NCBI RefSeq assembly: GCF_007673775.1
Contig: NZ_VEAF01000005.1
Span: 363,052 to 427,051 of the forward strand
Direction: 5' to 3'
DNA length: 64,000 nucleotides
DNA from: Curtobacterium sp. 9128
Lineage (GTDB): Bacteria > Actinomycetota > Actinomycetes > Actinomycetales > Microbacteriaceae
In this document: positions 7,420 through 15,988 of the stretch, one piece after another
Numbering within the stretch: the first letter of the stretch is position 1
How the letters are laid out: each line of letters begins with the position of its first letter
Notes under the pieces: generated by a model
What the model saw: the letters and a program-made list of their open reading frames with translations, nothing else
The model's database searches: none
Told to the model about the DNA's origin: nothing
Translations under genes and position numbers: made by a program

Positions 7420-8682
7420 TCACGGCGGGGTCCAGTCGTACCCGTCCACCCACCAGCAGTAGTACAGCCACACCCACTGCAGCACGATGCAGAGCACGAC
7501 CACGACGACCCGGTACACACGGGAGCGCGGCAGCGCCACGATGCCGAGCAGCGGCGCGATCGGCAGCAGGATGCGCCACGTGCTCGACTGCGGGAAGAAC
7601 ACCGCGAGCAGGTAGACGAGGTACGCCACGGCCCACAGTCGCAGCTCGAGCCCGATCCGCCGGGCCGCGGGCATGGCGACGAACGCCGCGAACCCGACGA
7701 GCACCAGCACGAGCAGGACCCCGCCGGCGGGCTGCCGGAACCACCAGCCGAAGCCCTGCACCCACGGCGTGAACGGCACCAGGTCCTTCCAGCCGATGTA
7801 CGACGACCGCCATGCGAGCTCGGTGTCCGTGTACGCCCGCGGCACCCCGGTGACGGCCCACGCGATCGCCGGCCAGGCGAGCCCGACCAGGCCGGACGCC
7901 ACGGCCACGACGGCGGGCGGGACCAGTCCGCGCAGGGTGAGCGGAGCCTCCATCCGGAGCCACGTCGGGCGGAACGCCCACGTCCCGATGAACAGGACCA
8001 TCAGCAGTGCGAAGGCCAGCCCCGTGGGCCGGGTCATGCCGAGCAGCAGCACGACCGGCAGCATCGTCCAGAAGCGGCGCTGGACGAGCAGCAGCAGCGC
8101 CACGAGCAGCAGGAACAGGCCCATCGCCTCGGCGTAGGCGACCTGGAACATCACCGAGACCGGCGCGACGCAGAACAGCACCGTGGCGAACGTGGCCCGC
8201 GACGGATCGAGGAAGCGCCCCATCAACCGCCGGAAGACCAGCGCCGCGCCCCACCCGGCCACCAGTGACACCGTCACGGCGACGAGCTCGAAGGACGCCC
8301 CCGTGACGAGCATGAGGCCGCGCACCAGGAACGGGTACGCCGGCATGAACGCCCACGCGTTCTCCGTGACGTGCCCAGCGGTGTCCACCGGGAGCGTCGA
8401 CGGGTACCCCGCCGAGGCGATCACCCGGTACCAGGCACCGTCCCAGATCGACGCGAACGACAGGTAGCCCGGGTGCGCCTGGGTGAACGAGTTGGCGGTC
8501 TGGACCCGTGCGAACCCCATGAGCAGCGCACCGGTGACGATGCGTGCGAGCACGTAGACGACCGTGATGCGCGCCCACCACGGCACCACCCGGTACCGCG
8601 CACGCCAGCGCGCGAGGGCGGGGCGCGGTCGCCGTACCGGCACGGAGCCGGACGGCGACGCGGTGGTCACGCCGTCAGCCAC
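7420..8682 (-). CDS. PIG-V-like polyprenol-dependent mannosyltransferase (membrane)
   Basis: The 420-residue protein has an N-terminal basic segment and about nine to ten membrane helices. The first large loop carries FASIWDGAWYRVIASAGYP, where the WD pair followed by WY corresponds to the catalytic-loop region of PIG-V-type GT-C mannosyltransferases. A lipid-linked mannose donor and a membrane or cell-wall acceptor are inferred. The start overlaps the dapE stop by 16 bp, so it is probably read from the dapE transcript. No terminator is obvious; a repeat array follows the stop. Confidence 0.72.
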   Translation of the reverse strand: MADGVTTASPSGSVPVRRPRPALARWRARYRVVPWWARITVVYVLARIVTGALLMGFARVQTANSFTQAHPGYLSFASIWDGAWYRVIASAGYPSTLPVDTAGHVTENAWAFMPAYPFLVRGLMLVTGASFELVAVTVSLVAGWGAALVFRRLMGRFLDPSRATFATVLFCVAPVSVMFQVAYAEAMGLFLLLVALLLLVQRRFWTMLPVVLLLGMTRPTGLAFALLMVLFIGTWAFRPTWLRMEAPLTLRGLVPPAVVAVASGLVGLAWPAIAWAVTGVPRAYTDTELAWRSSYIGWKDLVPFTPWVQGFGWWFRQPAGGVLLVLVLVGFAAFVAMPAARRIGLELRLWAVAYLVYLLAVFFPQSSTWRILLPIAPLLGIVALPRSRVYRVVVVVLCIVLQWVWLYYCWWVDGYDWTPP

Positions 8683-9749
8683 CGACGCAGGCCGTCCTCG
8701 ACCGCGGTGATCTGCGCGACGGGGACCTGCTCGTCGTCGTGGTGGGCGTAGACGGGCTCGCCCGGGCCGTAGTTCACGGCGGGCACCCCGAGCGCCGAGA
8801 AGCGCGCGACGTCGGTCCAGCCGTACTTCGGCCGGGGCGCCGGACCGCCGACGGCCTCGACGAACTGCTGGGCGAGCGGGGCGTCGAGACCCGGGCGGGC
8901 TCCGGCTGCGAGGTCCACGATGTCGACCTGGTGTCCGTCGAAGAGCTCGCGGATGTGTGCGACGGCCTCGTCCGCCGAGCGGGACGGGGCGAAGCGGTAG
9001 TTCACGTGCACCATGACCTCGTCGGGGATGACGTTCCCGGCGATGCCGCCGGTGATCCCCACGGCGTTGAGGCCCTCGCGGTACTCGAGCCCGTCGACCT
9101 CGACCGTCCGGGGCTCGTACGCCGCCAGGGTCGCCAGGATCGGCGCGGCCTTGTGGATCGCGTTGTCGCCGATCCAGCTCCGGGCGCTGTGCGAGCGCTT
9201 GCCGTAGGCACGGACCTCGGCGCGGAGGTTGCCGTTGCAGCCGCCCTCGATCTGCGCGCCGGAGGGCTCCCCGAGGATCGCGAAGTCCCCCGCGAGCAGC
9301 TCGGGCCGCGTGCGGGCGAGGCGGCCGAGGCCGTTCAGCGCGTCGGACACCTCCTCGTGGTCGTACCAGACCCAGGTCACGTCGACGTTCGGTGCGACGA
9401 GGTCGTGGGCGAGCTTGAGTTGCACCGCGCAGCCGGCCTTCATGTCGACGGTGCCGCGCCCCCAGAGGACCTCGGTGCCGTCCTCGGCGGTGCGGAACTC
9501 GGTCGGCAGGTTCGCGTTGAGCGGCACGGTGTCGATGTGGCCGGCGATCACCACGCGGCGGTCGCGCCCGAGGTGCGTGCGCGCCACGATCGCGTCGCCG
9601 TCGCGGACCACCTCGAGGTGTCCGAGCGGGGCGAGCGCCGCCTCGATCGCGTCCGCCAGGGTGCCCTCGTTCCCCGAGACGGACTCGACGTCGCAGATCG
9701 CGCGGGTGAGGTCGATGGACGAGGCGGTGAGGTCGAGCTGCTCCGGCAT
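8667..9749 (-). CDS. dapE: Succinyl-diaminopimelate desuccinylase
   Basis: The 360-residue M20 metallopeptidase has the zinc motif AGHIDTVP, a second metal segment WGRGTVDMKAG and the catalytic EE-type pair in WVWYDHEEVSD. It hydrolyses N-succinyl-LL-diaminopimelate to LL-diaminopimelate for lysine and peptidoglycan. It is divergent from dapD, and dapC lies 3 kb away, which supports the assignment over other M20 enzymes. The ATG lies 6 nt after a minus-strand TAAGGT box, so the message is probably leaderless. Confidence 0.93.
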   Translation of the reverse strand: MPEQLDLTASSIDLTRAICDVESVSGNEGTLADAIEAALAPLGHLEVVRDGDAIVARTHLGRDRRVVIAGHIDTVPLNANLPTEFRTAEDGTEVLWGRGTVDMKAGCAVQLKLAHDLVAPNVDVTWVWYDHEEVSDALNGLGRLARTRPELLAGDFAILGEPSGAQIEGGCNGNLRAEVRAYGKRSHSARSWIGDNAIHKAAPILATLAAYEPRTVEVDGLEYREGLNAVGITGGIAGNVIPDEVMVHVNYRFAPSRSADEAVAHIRELFDGHQVDIVDLAAGARPGLDAPLAQQFVEAVGGPAPRPKYGWTDVARFSALGVPAVNYGPGEPVYAHHDDEQVPVAQITAVEDGLRRWLTA

Positions 9750-9755
9750 GCGGTC

Positions 9756-9761
9756 ACCTTA
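9756..9761 (-). promoter_or_regulatory. -10 box of dapE, leaderless type
   Basis: TAAGGT on the minus strand ends 6 nt before the dapE ATG. Confidence 0.55.
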
Positions 9762-9815
9762 TCGGCCGCCCCTTGCGGACTCCCCCGCGGCGGCTGAGCG
9801 GACTGGAGGCTCGGC

Positions 9816-9908
9816 CCACCTCCGCCGTGCCCGTCACGGCACGCTCGTGGTCGGCGGGACGACCACCTCCGCCGTGCCCGTCACGGCACGCTCGTGGTCG
9901 GCGGGACG
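9816..9908. repeat. 47-bp tandem duplication between dapE and dapD
   Basis: Bases 9816-9862 are repeated almost exactly at 9863-9908. Each copy contains the hairpin GCCGTG-CCCGT-CACGGC. CTGGAGGCTCG lies just before the first copy. No gene is seen in this 312-bp gap. Confidence 0.9.
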
Positions 9909-9920
9909 CGTCGGCTCTGT

Positions 9921-10020
9921 CGTCCTTGCCCGTCCCGGTCCGTCCCGGGTCCGTCCCGGTCCGTCCTGGTCCCTCCTGGCTCGTCCTGGCTCGTCCTGGC
10001 CCGTCCTGGCCCGTCCGGCC
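9921..10020. repeat. About ten tandem decamers upstream of dapD
   Basis: The stretch is about ten head-to-tail copies of CGTCCTGGYC with point changes (one copy is 11 bp). It ends about 29 bp before the dapD -10 box and so covers the region upstream of the promoter. Confidence 0.85.
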
Positions 10021-10048
10021 GGACGGGTGGTCGCCACCGCTCGCTCGC

Positions 10049-10054
10049 TACCCT
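10049..10054 (+). promoter_or_regulatory. -10 box of dapD, leaderless type
   Basis: TACCCT ends 7 nt before the dapD GTG at 10062. Confidence 0.6.
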
Positions 10055-10061
10055 GGGTCCC

Positions 10062-11045
10062 GTGACCGACACGACCGCCGCGCCCGCCCGACCGTCCTCC
10101 GCTCGACCGTCCACCGCGTGGGGCCACGGCCTCGTGACCGTCGCCGCCGACGGCACCGAGCTCGACGCCTGGTTCCCGGAGACCCACCTCGGCGCCCGGC
10201 CGGCCGACGCCGACTTCCCCGAGGACCTGCGGGGGCACGTGGGCACCGACGAGCGCCGCGGCGTCCGGATCGAGGCCGTCACCGTCGAGATCGAGATCGA
10301 CGCTCCGCCCGCGAGCACGCCGGACGCCTACCTGCGTCTGCACCTGCTCAGCCACCTGCACGTGCAGCCGAACACGGTGAACCTCGACGGGGTCTTCGCC
10401 CACCTGCCGATCGTCGCGTGGACGAACGCCGGCCCGGTCCTCCCGGCCGACCTGACCCGCCTCCGCCCCGGCCTGCAGCGCGCCGGCATCGCCGTGCACG
10501 CCATCGACAAGTTCCCCCGACTGGTGGACTACGTCGTGCCGGACCGGGTGCGCATCGCCGACGCGAACCGGGTCCGACTCGGCGCGCACCTCGCTCCCGG
10601 CACCACGGTGATGCACGAGGGCTTCGTGAACTTCAACGCCGGCACCCTCGGCGACGCCATGATCGAGGGCCGCGTCTCGCAGGGCGTCGTCGTCGGCGCC
10701 GGGACGGACATCGGCGGCGGCGCCTCGATCATGGGCACGCTCTCCGGCGGTGGCACGCACCGGGTGTCCCTCGGCGAGCGGGCGCTCCTCGGCGCGAACG
10801 CGGGCCTCGGCATCTCGCTCGGGGACGACTCGGTCGTCGAGGCCGGGTTGTACGTCACCGCCGGCACGAAGGTCGTCCTGGTCGGCTCGGCACCGAACCC
10901 GGACGGCAGCCCGAGGACGGTCAAGGCCGCGGAGCTGTCCGGCGCCCCGAACGTCCTGTTCCGCCGCAACAGCGTCTCCGGGGCCGTCGAGGCGCTCCCC
11001 CGCACCGGTCAGGGCATCCAGCTCAACACGGCCCTGCACGCGTAG
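10062..11045 (+). CDS. dapD: Tetrahydrodipicolinate N-succinyltransferase
   Basis: The 327-residue enzyme has an N-terminal alpha/beta region and a left-handed beta-helix of hexapeptide repeats (about 165-270, including [17 protein letters not shown] and [13 protein letters not shown]), as in the actinobacterial DapD class. It transfers succinyl from succinyl-CoA to tetrahydrodipicolinate, two steps before DapE. The GTG start was chosen because it follows TACCCT by 7 nt and precedes [10 protein letters not shown]; a longer in-frame reading runs back through the repeats and is not credible. A hairpin follows 43 bp after the stop. Confidence 0.93.
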   Translation: MTDTTAAPARPSSARPSTAWGHGLVTVAADGTELDAWFPETHLGARPADADFPEDLRGHVGTDERRGVRIEAVTVEIEIDAPPASTPDAYLRLHLLSHLHVQPNTVNLDGVFAHLPIVAWTNAGPVLPADLTRLRPGLQRAGIAVHAIDKFPRLVDYVVPDRVRIADANRVRLGAHLAPGTTVMHEGFVNFNAGTLGDAMIEGRVSQGVVVGAGTDIGGGASIMGTLSGGGTHRVSLGERALLGANAGLGISLGDDSVVEAGLYVTAGTKVVLVGSAPNPDGSPRTVKAAELSGAPNVLFRRNSVSGAVEALPRTGQGIQLNTALHA

Positions 11046-11087
11046 CACCGGGTGGCCGCCGCGGTCCGGTCGCACCCCGGTACGGAG

Positions 11088-11115
11088 ATCGCGCCCCGTC
11101 GGGACGGGGCGCGAT
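11088..11115. terminator. Hairpin between convergent dapD and gltA
   Basis: ATCGCGCCCCGTC at 11088-11100 pairs exactly with 11103-11115 around a GG loop. It can serve both genes. Confidence 0.85.
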
Positions 11116-11162
11116 GTCCGCGGCGGGGCGCGATGTCGTGGTGGCCGGGGCCGGTGGCCGCG

Positions 11163-12521
11163 TCAGCGCGCGGGCAGGTCGCGCTTCGGGTGCCCCACGT
11201 AGAGCTGCTGCGGGCGCCCGATCTTGTTGAGCGGGTCGTTGTTGAGCTCACGCCACTGCGCGATCCACCCGGGCAGACGACCGATCGCGAACAGGACGGT
11301 GAACATCCGCGGCGGGAAGCCCATCGCCTTGTAGATGATGCCCGTGTAGAAGTCGACGTTCGGGTAGAGCTTGCGGTCGATGAAGTACTGGTCGCTCAGC
11401 GCGATCTGCTCGAGCTCCTTGGCGATGTCGAGCAGGTCGTCCTGCACGCCGAGGCTCTCGAGGACCTCGTCCGCCGACTCCTTCACGAGCTTGGCGCGCG
11501 GATCGTAGTTCTTGTACACGCGGTGCCCGAAGCCCATGAGCTTCACCCCGCGCTCCTTGTTCTTCACCCGCTCGACGAACCGCTGCACGGGCTCGCCGGA
11601 GTCCTTGATCTGCTGGAGCATCTCGAGGACGGCCTCGTTCGCACCACCGTGGAGCGGACCGTACAGCGCGTTGATGCCGGCCGAGATCGACGCGAACATG
11701 TTCGCCTTCGTCGACCCGACCAGCCGCACGGTGGCGGTGGAGGCGTTCTGCTCGTGGTCCTCGTGCAGGATGAGGAGGCGGTCGAGGGCCTTCGACAGCA
11801 CCGGGTTCGGCGTGTAGGTCTCGGCCATGGTGCCGAAGTTCAGCCGCAGGAAGTTGTCGACGAACGACAGCGAGTTGTCCGGGTACAGGAAGGCCTGTCC
11901 GATCGCCTTCTTGTGCGCGTAGGCGGCGATGACGGGCAGCTTCGCGAGGAGCCGCACGGTCTGCAGCTCGACCTTCTCCGGGTCGTCGACGTCCATGTCG
12001 TCCTCGTAGTAGGTCGACAGGGCGCTCACGGCGCTGGAGAGCACGGACATCGGGTGCGCCGAGTGCGGGAGCGCGTCGAACAGGCGACGCAGGTCCTCGT
12101 GCAGCAGGGTGTGGCGGCGGATGCGCGCGTCGAAGCCCTCGAGCTCCGACGGCGTCGGCAGCTCGCCGTAGATGAGGAGCCAGGCGACCTCGAGGAAGGT
12201 GCAGTTCGACGCGACCTGGTCGATCGGGTACCCGCGGTAGCGCAGGATCCCCTGGTCGCCGTCGATGTACGTGATCGCGCTCTTGGTCGACCCGGTGTTC
12301 ACGAACCCGTAGTCGAGCGTGTTCATCCCGGTCTGCTTCTTGAAGGTCGAGATGTCCACCGTGGACGCACCGTCGACGCTCGGCAGGATCGGGAACTCCG
12401 CGGTGCCGCCCGGGTACGACAGCGTCGCGGTGTCCGTCGCCTGCTCGGCTGCGGGACTCACGGGGACGGGCGTCGTTGGCGGTGTGGCCGTCTTCTGAGC
12501 GTCGTTGGCAGTGTCAGTCAC
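11163..12521 (-). CDS. gltA: Citrate synthase (type II-like, hexameric family)
   Basis: The 452-residue protein condenses oxaloacetate and acetyl-CoA in the TCA cycle. Catalytic segments are present: GPLHGGANEAV with the first His, MGFGHRVYKNYDPRA with the second His, and the downstream Asp in NVDFYTGIIY. The length and N-terminal beta domain (GILRYRGYPIDQVA) match the large GltA class. The first 35 residues are Thr/Pro/Ala-rich and poorly conserved in style. The start is the GTG at 12521, 6 nt after TAGGCT, so it is probably leaderless and monocistronic. Confidence 0.95.
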   Translation of the reverse strand: MTDTANDAQKTATPPTTPVPVSPAAEQATDTATLSYPGGTAEFPILPSVDGASTVDISTFKKQTGMNTLDYGFVNTGSTKSAITYIDGDQGILRYRGYPIDQVASNCTFLEVAWLLIYGELPTPSELEGFDARIRRHTLLHEDLRRLFDALPHSAHPMSVLSSAVSALSTYYEDDMDVDDPEKVELQTVRLLAKLPVIAAYAHKKAIGQAFLYPDNSLSFVDNFLRLNFGTMAETYTPNPVLSKALDRLLILHEDHEQNASTATVRLVGSTKANMFASISAGINALYGPLHGGANEAVLEMLQQIKDSGEPVQRFVERVKNKERGVKLMGFGHRVYKNYDPRAKLVKESADEVLESLGVQDDLLDIAKELEQIALSDQYFIDRKLYPNVDFYTGIIYKAMGFPPRMFTVLFAIGRLPGWIAQWRELNNDPLNKIGRPQQLYVGHPKRDLPAR

Positions 12522-12527
12522 GGTGAC

Positions 12528-12533
12528 AGCCTA
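12528..12533 (-). promoter_or_regulatory. -10 box of gltA, leaderless type
   Basis: TAGGCT on the minus strand ends 6 nt before the gltA GTG. Confidence 0.55.
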
Positions 12534-12618
12534 ATCGCGGCCACTGTCGATCGTGCACACCGGAGCACCCGGAACGTGGTGGGACCCACGACTGGCGGCG
12601 CGGGCCGTCGGTGGTCCG

Positions 12619-13737
12619 TCAGGCGACGTCGAGCCGCCGACCGCTCGTCAGGCGCTGGGCGGCGGCGGCGATCCGCTCGTCCGTCGCGGTGAGGGCGACC
12701 CGCACGTGTTCGCCCCCGGCCGCGCCGTAGAAGGTCCCCGGCGCGACGAGGATGCCCCGCTCGGCCAACCACGCGACGGTGTCGAGCGCCGGCTCGCCCC
12801 TGGTCGCCCAGAGGTAGAGCCCCGCCTCGCTGTGGTCGACACGGAAGCCGGCACCCTCGAGCGCACGCCGGAGCATGCTCCGACGGGCACGGTAGCGCGC
12901 CTTCTGCTGCTGCACGTGCGTCTGGTCCTGCAGCGCGACGATCATCGCGTGCTGGACGGGCATCGGGGGCATCATCCCGGTGTGCTTCCGGACCGCGAGC
13001 ACGTCGGCGAGCACCGCGGCGTCGCCGGCGACGAACGCCGCGCGGTACCCGGCGAGGTTGGACTGCTTCGAGAGCGAGTAGACGCTCAGCACGCCGTCGA
13101 CCGAGTCTCCCACCACGCGGGGGTCGAGGATGGTCGGCGTCGGCGCGACGTCGTACGGCGCTTCCCAGCCGAGCTCGGCGTAGCACTCGTCGCCGACGAT
13201 CACGGCGCCGAGCTCGCGGGCCCGTGCGACCGCGACGCGGAGGTCCTCGACGGACAGCACGCGGCCGTCGGGGTTGCCCGGGGAGTTCAGCCACACGAGC
13301 CGCGTCGACGACGGCCACGCAGCCGGGTCGTCGGACGCCAGCGCCGTGGCACCGACGAGCGCGGCGCCGAGCTCGTACGTCGGGTACGCGGCGGCGGGGA
13401 ACACCACCGTGTCGCCGCGGCCGATCCCGAGCCAGAGCGCGAGGCCGGCGATGAACTCCTTGGACCCGATCGTCGGGAGCGTCTGGTCCTCGGTCAGCGC
13501 GACCCCGTGCCGACGGCCGTACCAGTCGGCGATGGCCTGTCGCAGTGCGGGGGTGCCGGCGACCTGCGGGTACGCGTGCGCGTCCGTGGCCTCGGCCAGG
13601 GCGGTCCGGACGACCGCGGGCGTCGGGTCGACGGGCGAGCCGACGCTCAGGTCGACGATGCCGCCCTCGTGCTCGGCGGCGCGCTGCTTGAACGGGACGA
13701 GCTGGTCCCAGGGGAAGTCGGGGAGGTCGAGCGCCAC
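12619..13737 (-). CDS. dapC: N-succinyldiaminopimelate aminotransferase
   Basis: The 372-residue class I/II PLP aminotransferase has the cofactor-binding NSPGNPDGRV segment and the Schiff-base Lys in SLSKQSNLAGYRAAF. The actinobacterial DapC type uses glutamate to aminate N-succinyl-2-amino-6-ketopimelate, linking DapD and DapE. Its place right behind fdxA (10 bp gap) is a typical actinobacterial arrangement and supports the specific name. The start MALDLPDFPWDQL matches the family N-terminus. Confidence 0.9.
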   Translation of the reverse strand: MALDLPDFPWDQLVPFKQRAAEHEGGIVDLSVGSPVDPTPAVVRTALAEATDAHAYPQVAGTPALRQAIADWYGRRHGVALTEDQTLPTIGSKEFIAGLALWLGIGRGDTVVFPAAAYPTYELGAALVGATALASDDPAAWPSSTRLVWLNSPGNPDGRVLSVEDLRVAVARARELGAVIVGDECYAELGWEAPYDVAPTPTILDPRVVGDSVDGVLSVYSLSKQSNLAGYRAAFVAGDAAVLADVLAVRKHTGMMPPMPVQHAMIVALQDQTHVQQQKARYRARRSMLRRALEGAGFRVDHSEAGLYLWATRGEPALDTVAWLAERGILVAPGTFYGAAGGEHVRVALTATDERIAAAAQRLTSGRRLDVA

Positions 13738-13747
13738 GACGGGTCGA

Positions 13748-14065
13748 TCAGCCGCGCGGGGGCTGGGCCATGACGACCGGGTGGTCCTTGTGGATCACGC
13801 CGACCTTGGCGGCGCCGCCGGGCGAACCGACCTCGTCGAAGAACTCGACGTTGGCCTTGTAGTAGTCGGCCCACTCGTCGGGGAGGTCGTCCTCGTAGTA
13901 GATCGCCTCGACCGGGCAGACGGGCTCACACGCACCGCAGTCCACACATTCGTCCGGGTGGATGTACAGCGAGCGGTCGCCCTCGTAGATGCAGTCGACG
14001 GGGCATTCGTCGATGCACGCGCGGTCCTTGACGTCGACACAGGGCTGGGCGATCACGTAGGTCAC
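13748..14065 (-). CDS. fdxA: 7Fe ferredoxin ([3Fe-4S][4Fe-4S])
   Basis: The 105-residue protein starts MTYVIAQPCVDVKDRACIDECPVDCIY and carries a second CVDCGACEPVCPVEAIYYEDD cluster region. The cysteine spacing is that of the 7Fe ferredoxins of actinobacteria, where one cluster is 3Fe. It is a soluble electron carrier. The GTG start is preceded by GAAGGGAGC. It is first in a two-gene unit with dapC. Confidence 0.94.
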   Translation of the reverse strand: MTYVIAQPCVDVKDRACIDECPVDCIYEGDRSLYIHPDECVDCGACEPVCPVEAIYYEDDLPDEWADYYKANVEFFDEVGSPGGAAKVGVIHKDHPVVMAQPPRG

Positions 14066-14101
14066 GGTCGGGGTGCTCCCTTCGAACTGAGCAGGTCGAG
14101 T

Positions 14102-15319
14102 CTACTCGCGGCCCGCTGACGACCCGGACCGCGACGCCTCGGGCCGGCCGACCGCTGTCGCTCGCGCCCCGGACAGGTCCGGCCACGCCAGTGCGAACAT
14201 CGCGACCACGGCGGGTCCGAACGTCCACACGTACCCGGCCGTGTTCGCCAGCACGAGCGGCGAGCTCTGACCACCGACGGACACGAGCACCTGCGTGGCG
14301 ACGATCACCCCGACGCCGACGGCCGCGACCAGCGCCCGCGACCGGTACAGCAGCCGGACGCCGACGGCCAGCCCGACGACGATGAGCGTCGTGAGCACGA
14401 TGCCGATCGGGAAGCCGCCGAGCTCCTGCTGGTGGGTGATCGTCCCGAGCCCACCGGCGAGCAGTCCGGCGACGAGGGCGACGACCACCGCGGTCGCCTT
14501 GCCCGCCGGGCTCATGTCCGCGTACGTCTCGGGCGCCGGCGGTGCCGGCGGGGCCTCGTGCCGGAACGCCTCGGTCGCCGGGGCGTGCTGGCGGACGCCG
14601 TGCGGCATCACCCACGACAGCGCGAGCGGGTCGGCTGGGTCCACGGGGTCGACCGTGACCTGGGAGCGGTACTGCTCGACGGCTGCGCGCACCTTCGCCC
14701 GGACCGGCAGCACGTCCACCGTCATGTCGACGTCACCGGAGCCGGGGTCGACGATCATCGAGAACGGCACGTCCTCGGCCCTCGCCGCGTACCGGGCGGC
14801 GTGGTGCACCCGCACGTGGTCGGGGTGGCCGTACCCGCCGTCGTCGGCGTAGCTGACCACGGCGTCCGCACCGGTGGAGCGGATCGCGGCCCGGACGTCG
14901 TCGACGACCTCGCCGAGGTCCGCCGTGGTCAGCGAGTCGGCCGGTGCGTCGTCGGCGGCGACCGCCCGTCCGTCCGGGCCCCACTGCATCCCGGAGTCCG
15001 TGTAGCGCCGCTCGGGCAGGTCCGTCGGACGGGCACCAGGGCCGCCGAGCCAGAGGTGCCGCGGGCCGCCGAGCGCGGCGAGTGCCGCGGCGATCTCGGT
15101 CTCCCGGTGCGCGGCCACCCGCTGCCCGTCGCCGACCAGCGGCGCGAGGGCCGGCGTGAGCATCTCCCCCCGCTCGCCCCGGGTCGCGGTGAGGACGGTC
15201 ACCTCGGTCCCGAGCTCGAGGAGCGTCGCGATGGTGCCACCGGACGACAGGGTCTCGTCGTCGGGGTGGGCGTGCACGATGAGGACGCGCTCGGGGCGCG
15301 TCGCGGAGACCTTCGACAT
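14102..15319 (-). CDS. mshB: MshB-like PIG-L deacetylase fused to a C-terminal membrane domain
   Basis: Residues 1 to about 255 form a PIG-L/LmbE zinc deacetylase with HPDDE at 18-22 and HPDH at 165-168 as the metal ligands. This is the fold of MshB, which deacetylates GlcNAc-inositol in mycothiol synthesis. From about residue 275 four hydrophobic helices follow, a domain absent from M. tuberculosis MshB, so the enzyme is probably membrane-anchored. The total length is 405 residues. The ATG lies 7 nt after TACCCT, indicating a leaderless mRNA. The exact substrate (mycothiol precursor or another acetylated sugar) cannot be settled here. Confidence 0.82.
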   Translation of the reverse strand: MSKVSATRPERVLIVHAHPDDETLSSGGTIATLLELGTEVTVLTATRGERGEMLTPALAPLVGDGQRVAAHRETEIAAALAALGGPRHLWLGGPGARPTDLPERRYTDSGMQWGPDGRAVAADDAPADSLTTADLGEVVDDVRAAIRSTGADAVVSYADDGGYGHPDHVRVHHAARYAARAEDVPFSMIVDPGSGDVDMTVDVLPVRAKVRAAVEQYRSQVTVDPVDPADPLALSWVMPHGVRQHAPATEAFRHEAPPAPPAPETYADMSPAGKATAVVVALVAGLLAGGLGTITHQQELGGFPIGIVLTTLIVVGLAVGVRLLYRSRALVAAVGVGVIVATQVLVSVGGQSSPLVLANTAGYVWTFGPAVVAMFALAWPDLSGARATAVGRPEASRSGSSAGRE

Positions 15320-15326
15320 CGGCTCC

Positions 15327-15332
15327 AGGGTA
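15327..15332 (-). promoter_or_regulatory. -10 box of mshB-like gene, leaderless type
   Basis: TACCCT on the minus strand ends 7 nt before the ATG at 15319. Confidence 0.55.
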
Positions 15333-15337
15333 CGGGA

Positions 15338-15883
15338 CTACCGCGGGGTGACGATGTACGTCGCGGTGGCTCCGCCGTCGGACTTCGCGAAGGTCAGCAC
15401 GACACGGTGGTCGTCGCTCCGGAAGATCCCGAACGCGCTCGAGGCGTCCGCGCGCTTGGCGGACTCGGTGAACCCGGCGTCGGTGAGCTGCTGCGCAGCC
15501 GCCGGGAAGTCCTCGACGGAGGACGCCCGCACCTGGACGACCCACCCGGACCCGTTCGGCCCGGAGCCGCCGCCGAGCACGGTGCCGTCGACCAGCGGGA
15601 CCGCGGCGGTCGGGAACCCGTCCGGGAGCTTGCCGTCGGAGGTCACGTGCGCGCCCTTGAGCGCCGTGTCGAGCGCCCCGTCGATGCCGCCGGCGAGGTT
15701 CGCCATGCCCTGCTCGATCGCCGAGCCGTCGATGCCCTTGACCTGCTCGCCGACGTCCGAGGCGACACTCGATCCGAGGTCGGTGGCCTGCTTGAGCGTC
15801 TCCGAGGAGCAGCCGGTGAGCCCGGCCAGGGCGATCCCGGCCGCCACGGCGGCCACGAGCGGGGTGCGGATGGCGTTGCGCAT
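15338..15883 (-). CDS. Putative lipoprotein of unknown function
   Basis: The 181-residue product begins MRNAIRTPLVAAVAAGIALA with a lipobox LTGC, so it is exported and lipidated. The mature part has a helical segment followed by a mixed alpha/beta region ending in KSDGGATATYIVTPR. I do not recognise a characterised family. The ATG at 15883 was chosen because it opens the signal peptide and lies 6 nt after TACTGT; an upstream in-frame extension to 15961 adds an Arg-rich stretch that would spoil the signal. Confidence 0.75.
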   Translation of the reverse strand: MRNAIRTPLVAAVAAGIALAGLTGCSSETLKQATDLGSSVASDVGEQVKGIDGSAIEQGMANLAGGIDGALDTALKGAHVTSDGKLPDGFPTAAVPLVDGTVLGGGSGPNGSGWVVQVRASSVEDFPAAAQQLTDAGFTESAKRADASSAFGIFRSDDHRVVLTFAKSDGGATATYIVTPR

Positions 15884-15889
15884 GCGGCG

Positions 15890-15895
15890 ACAGTA
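15890..15895 (-). promoter_or_regulatory. -10 box of lipoprotein gene, leaderless type
   Basis: TACTGT on the minus strand ends 6 nt before the ATG. Confidence 0.5.
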
Positions 15896-15988
15896 CCGAA
15901 GCAGTCGGGAGGCCCGGCGCGAGTTCCCTGGGAGTCTCACCAGACCATGGAGAGCGACCACGGCCTCCCGTCCGGCCGGCGGCGACCG

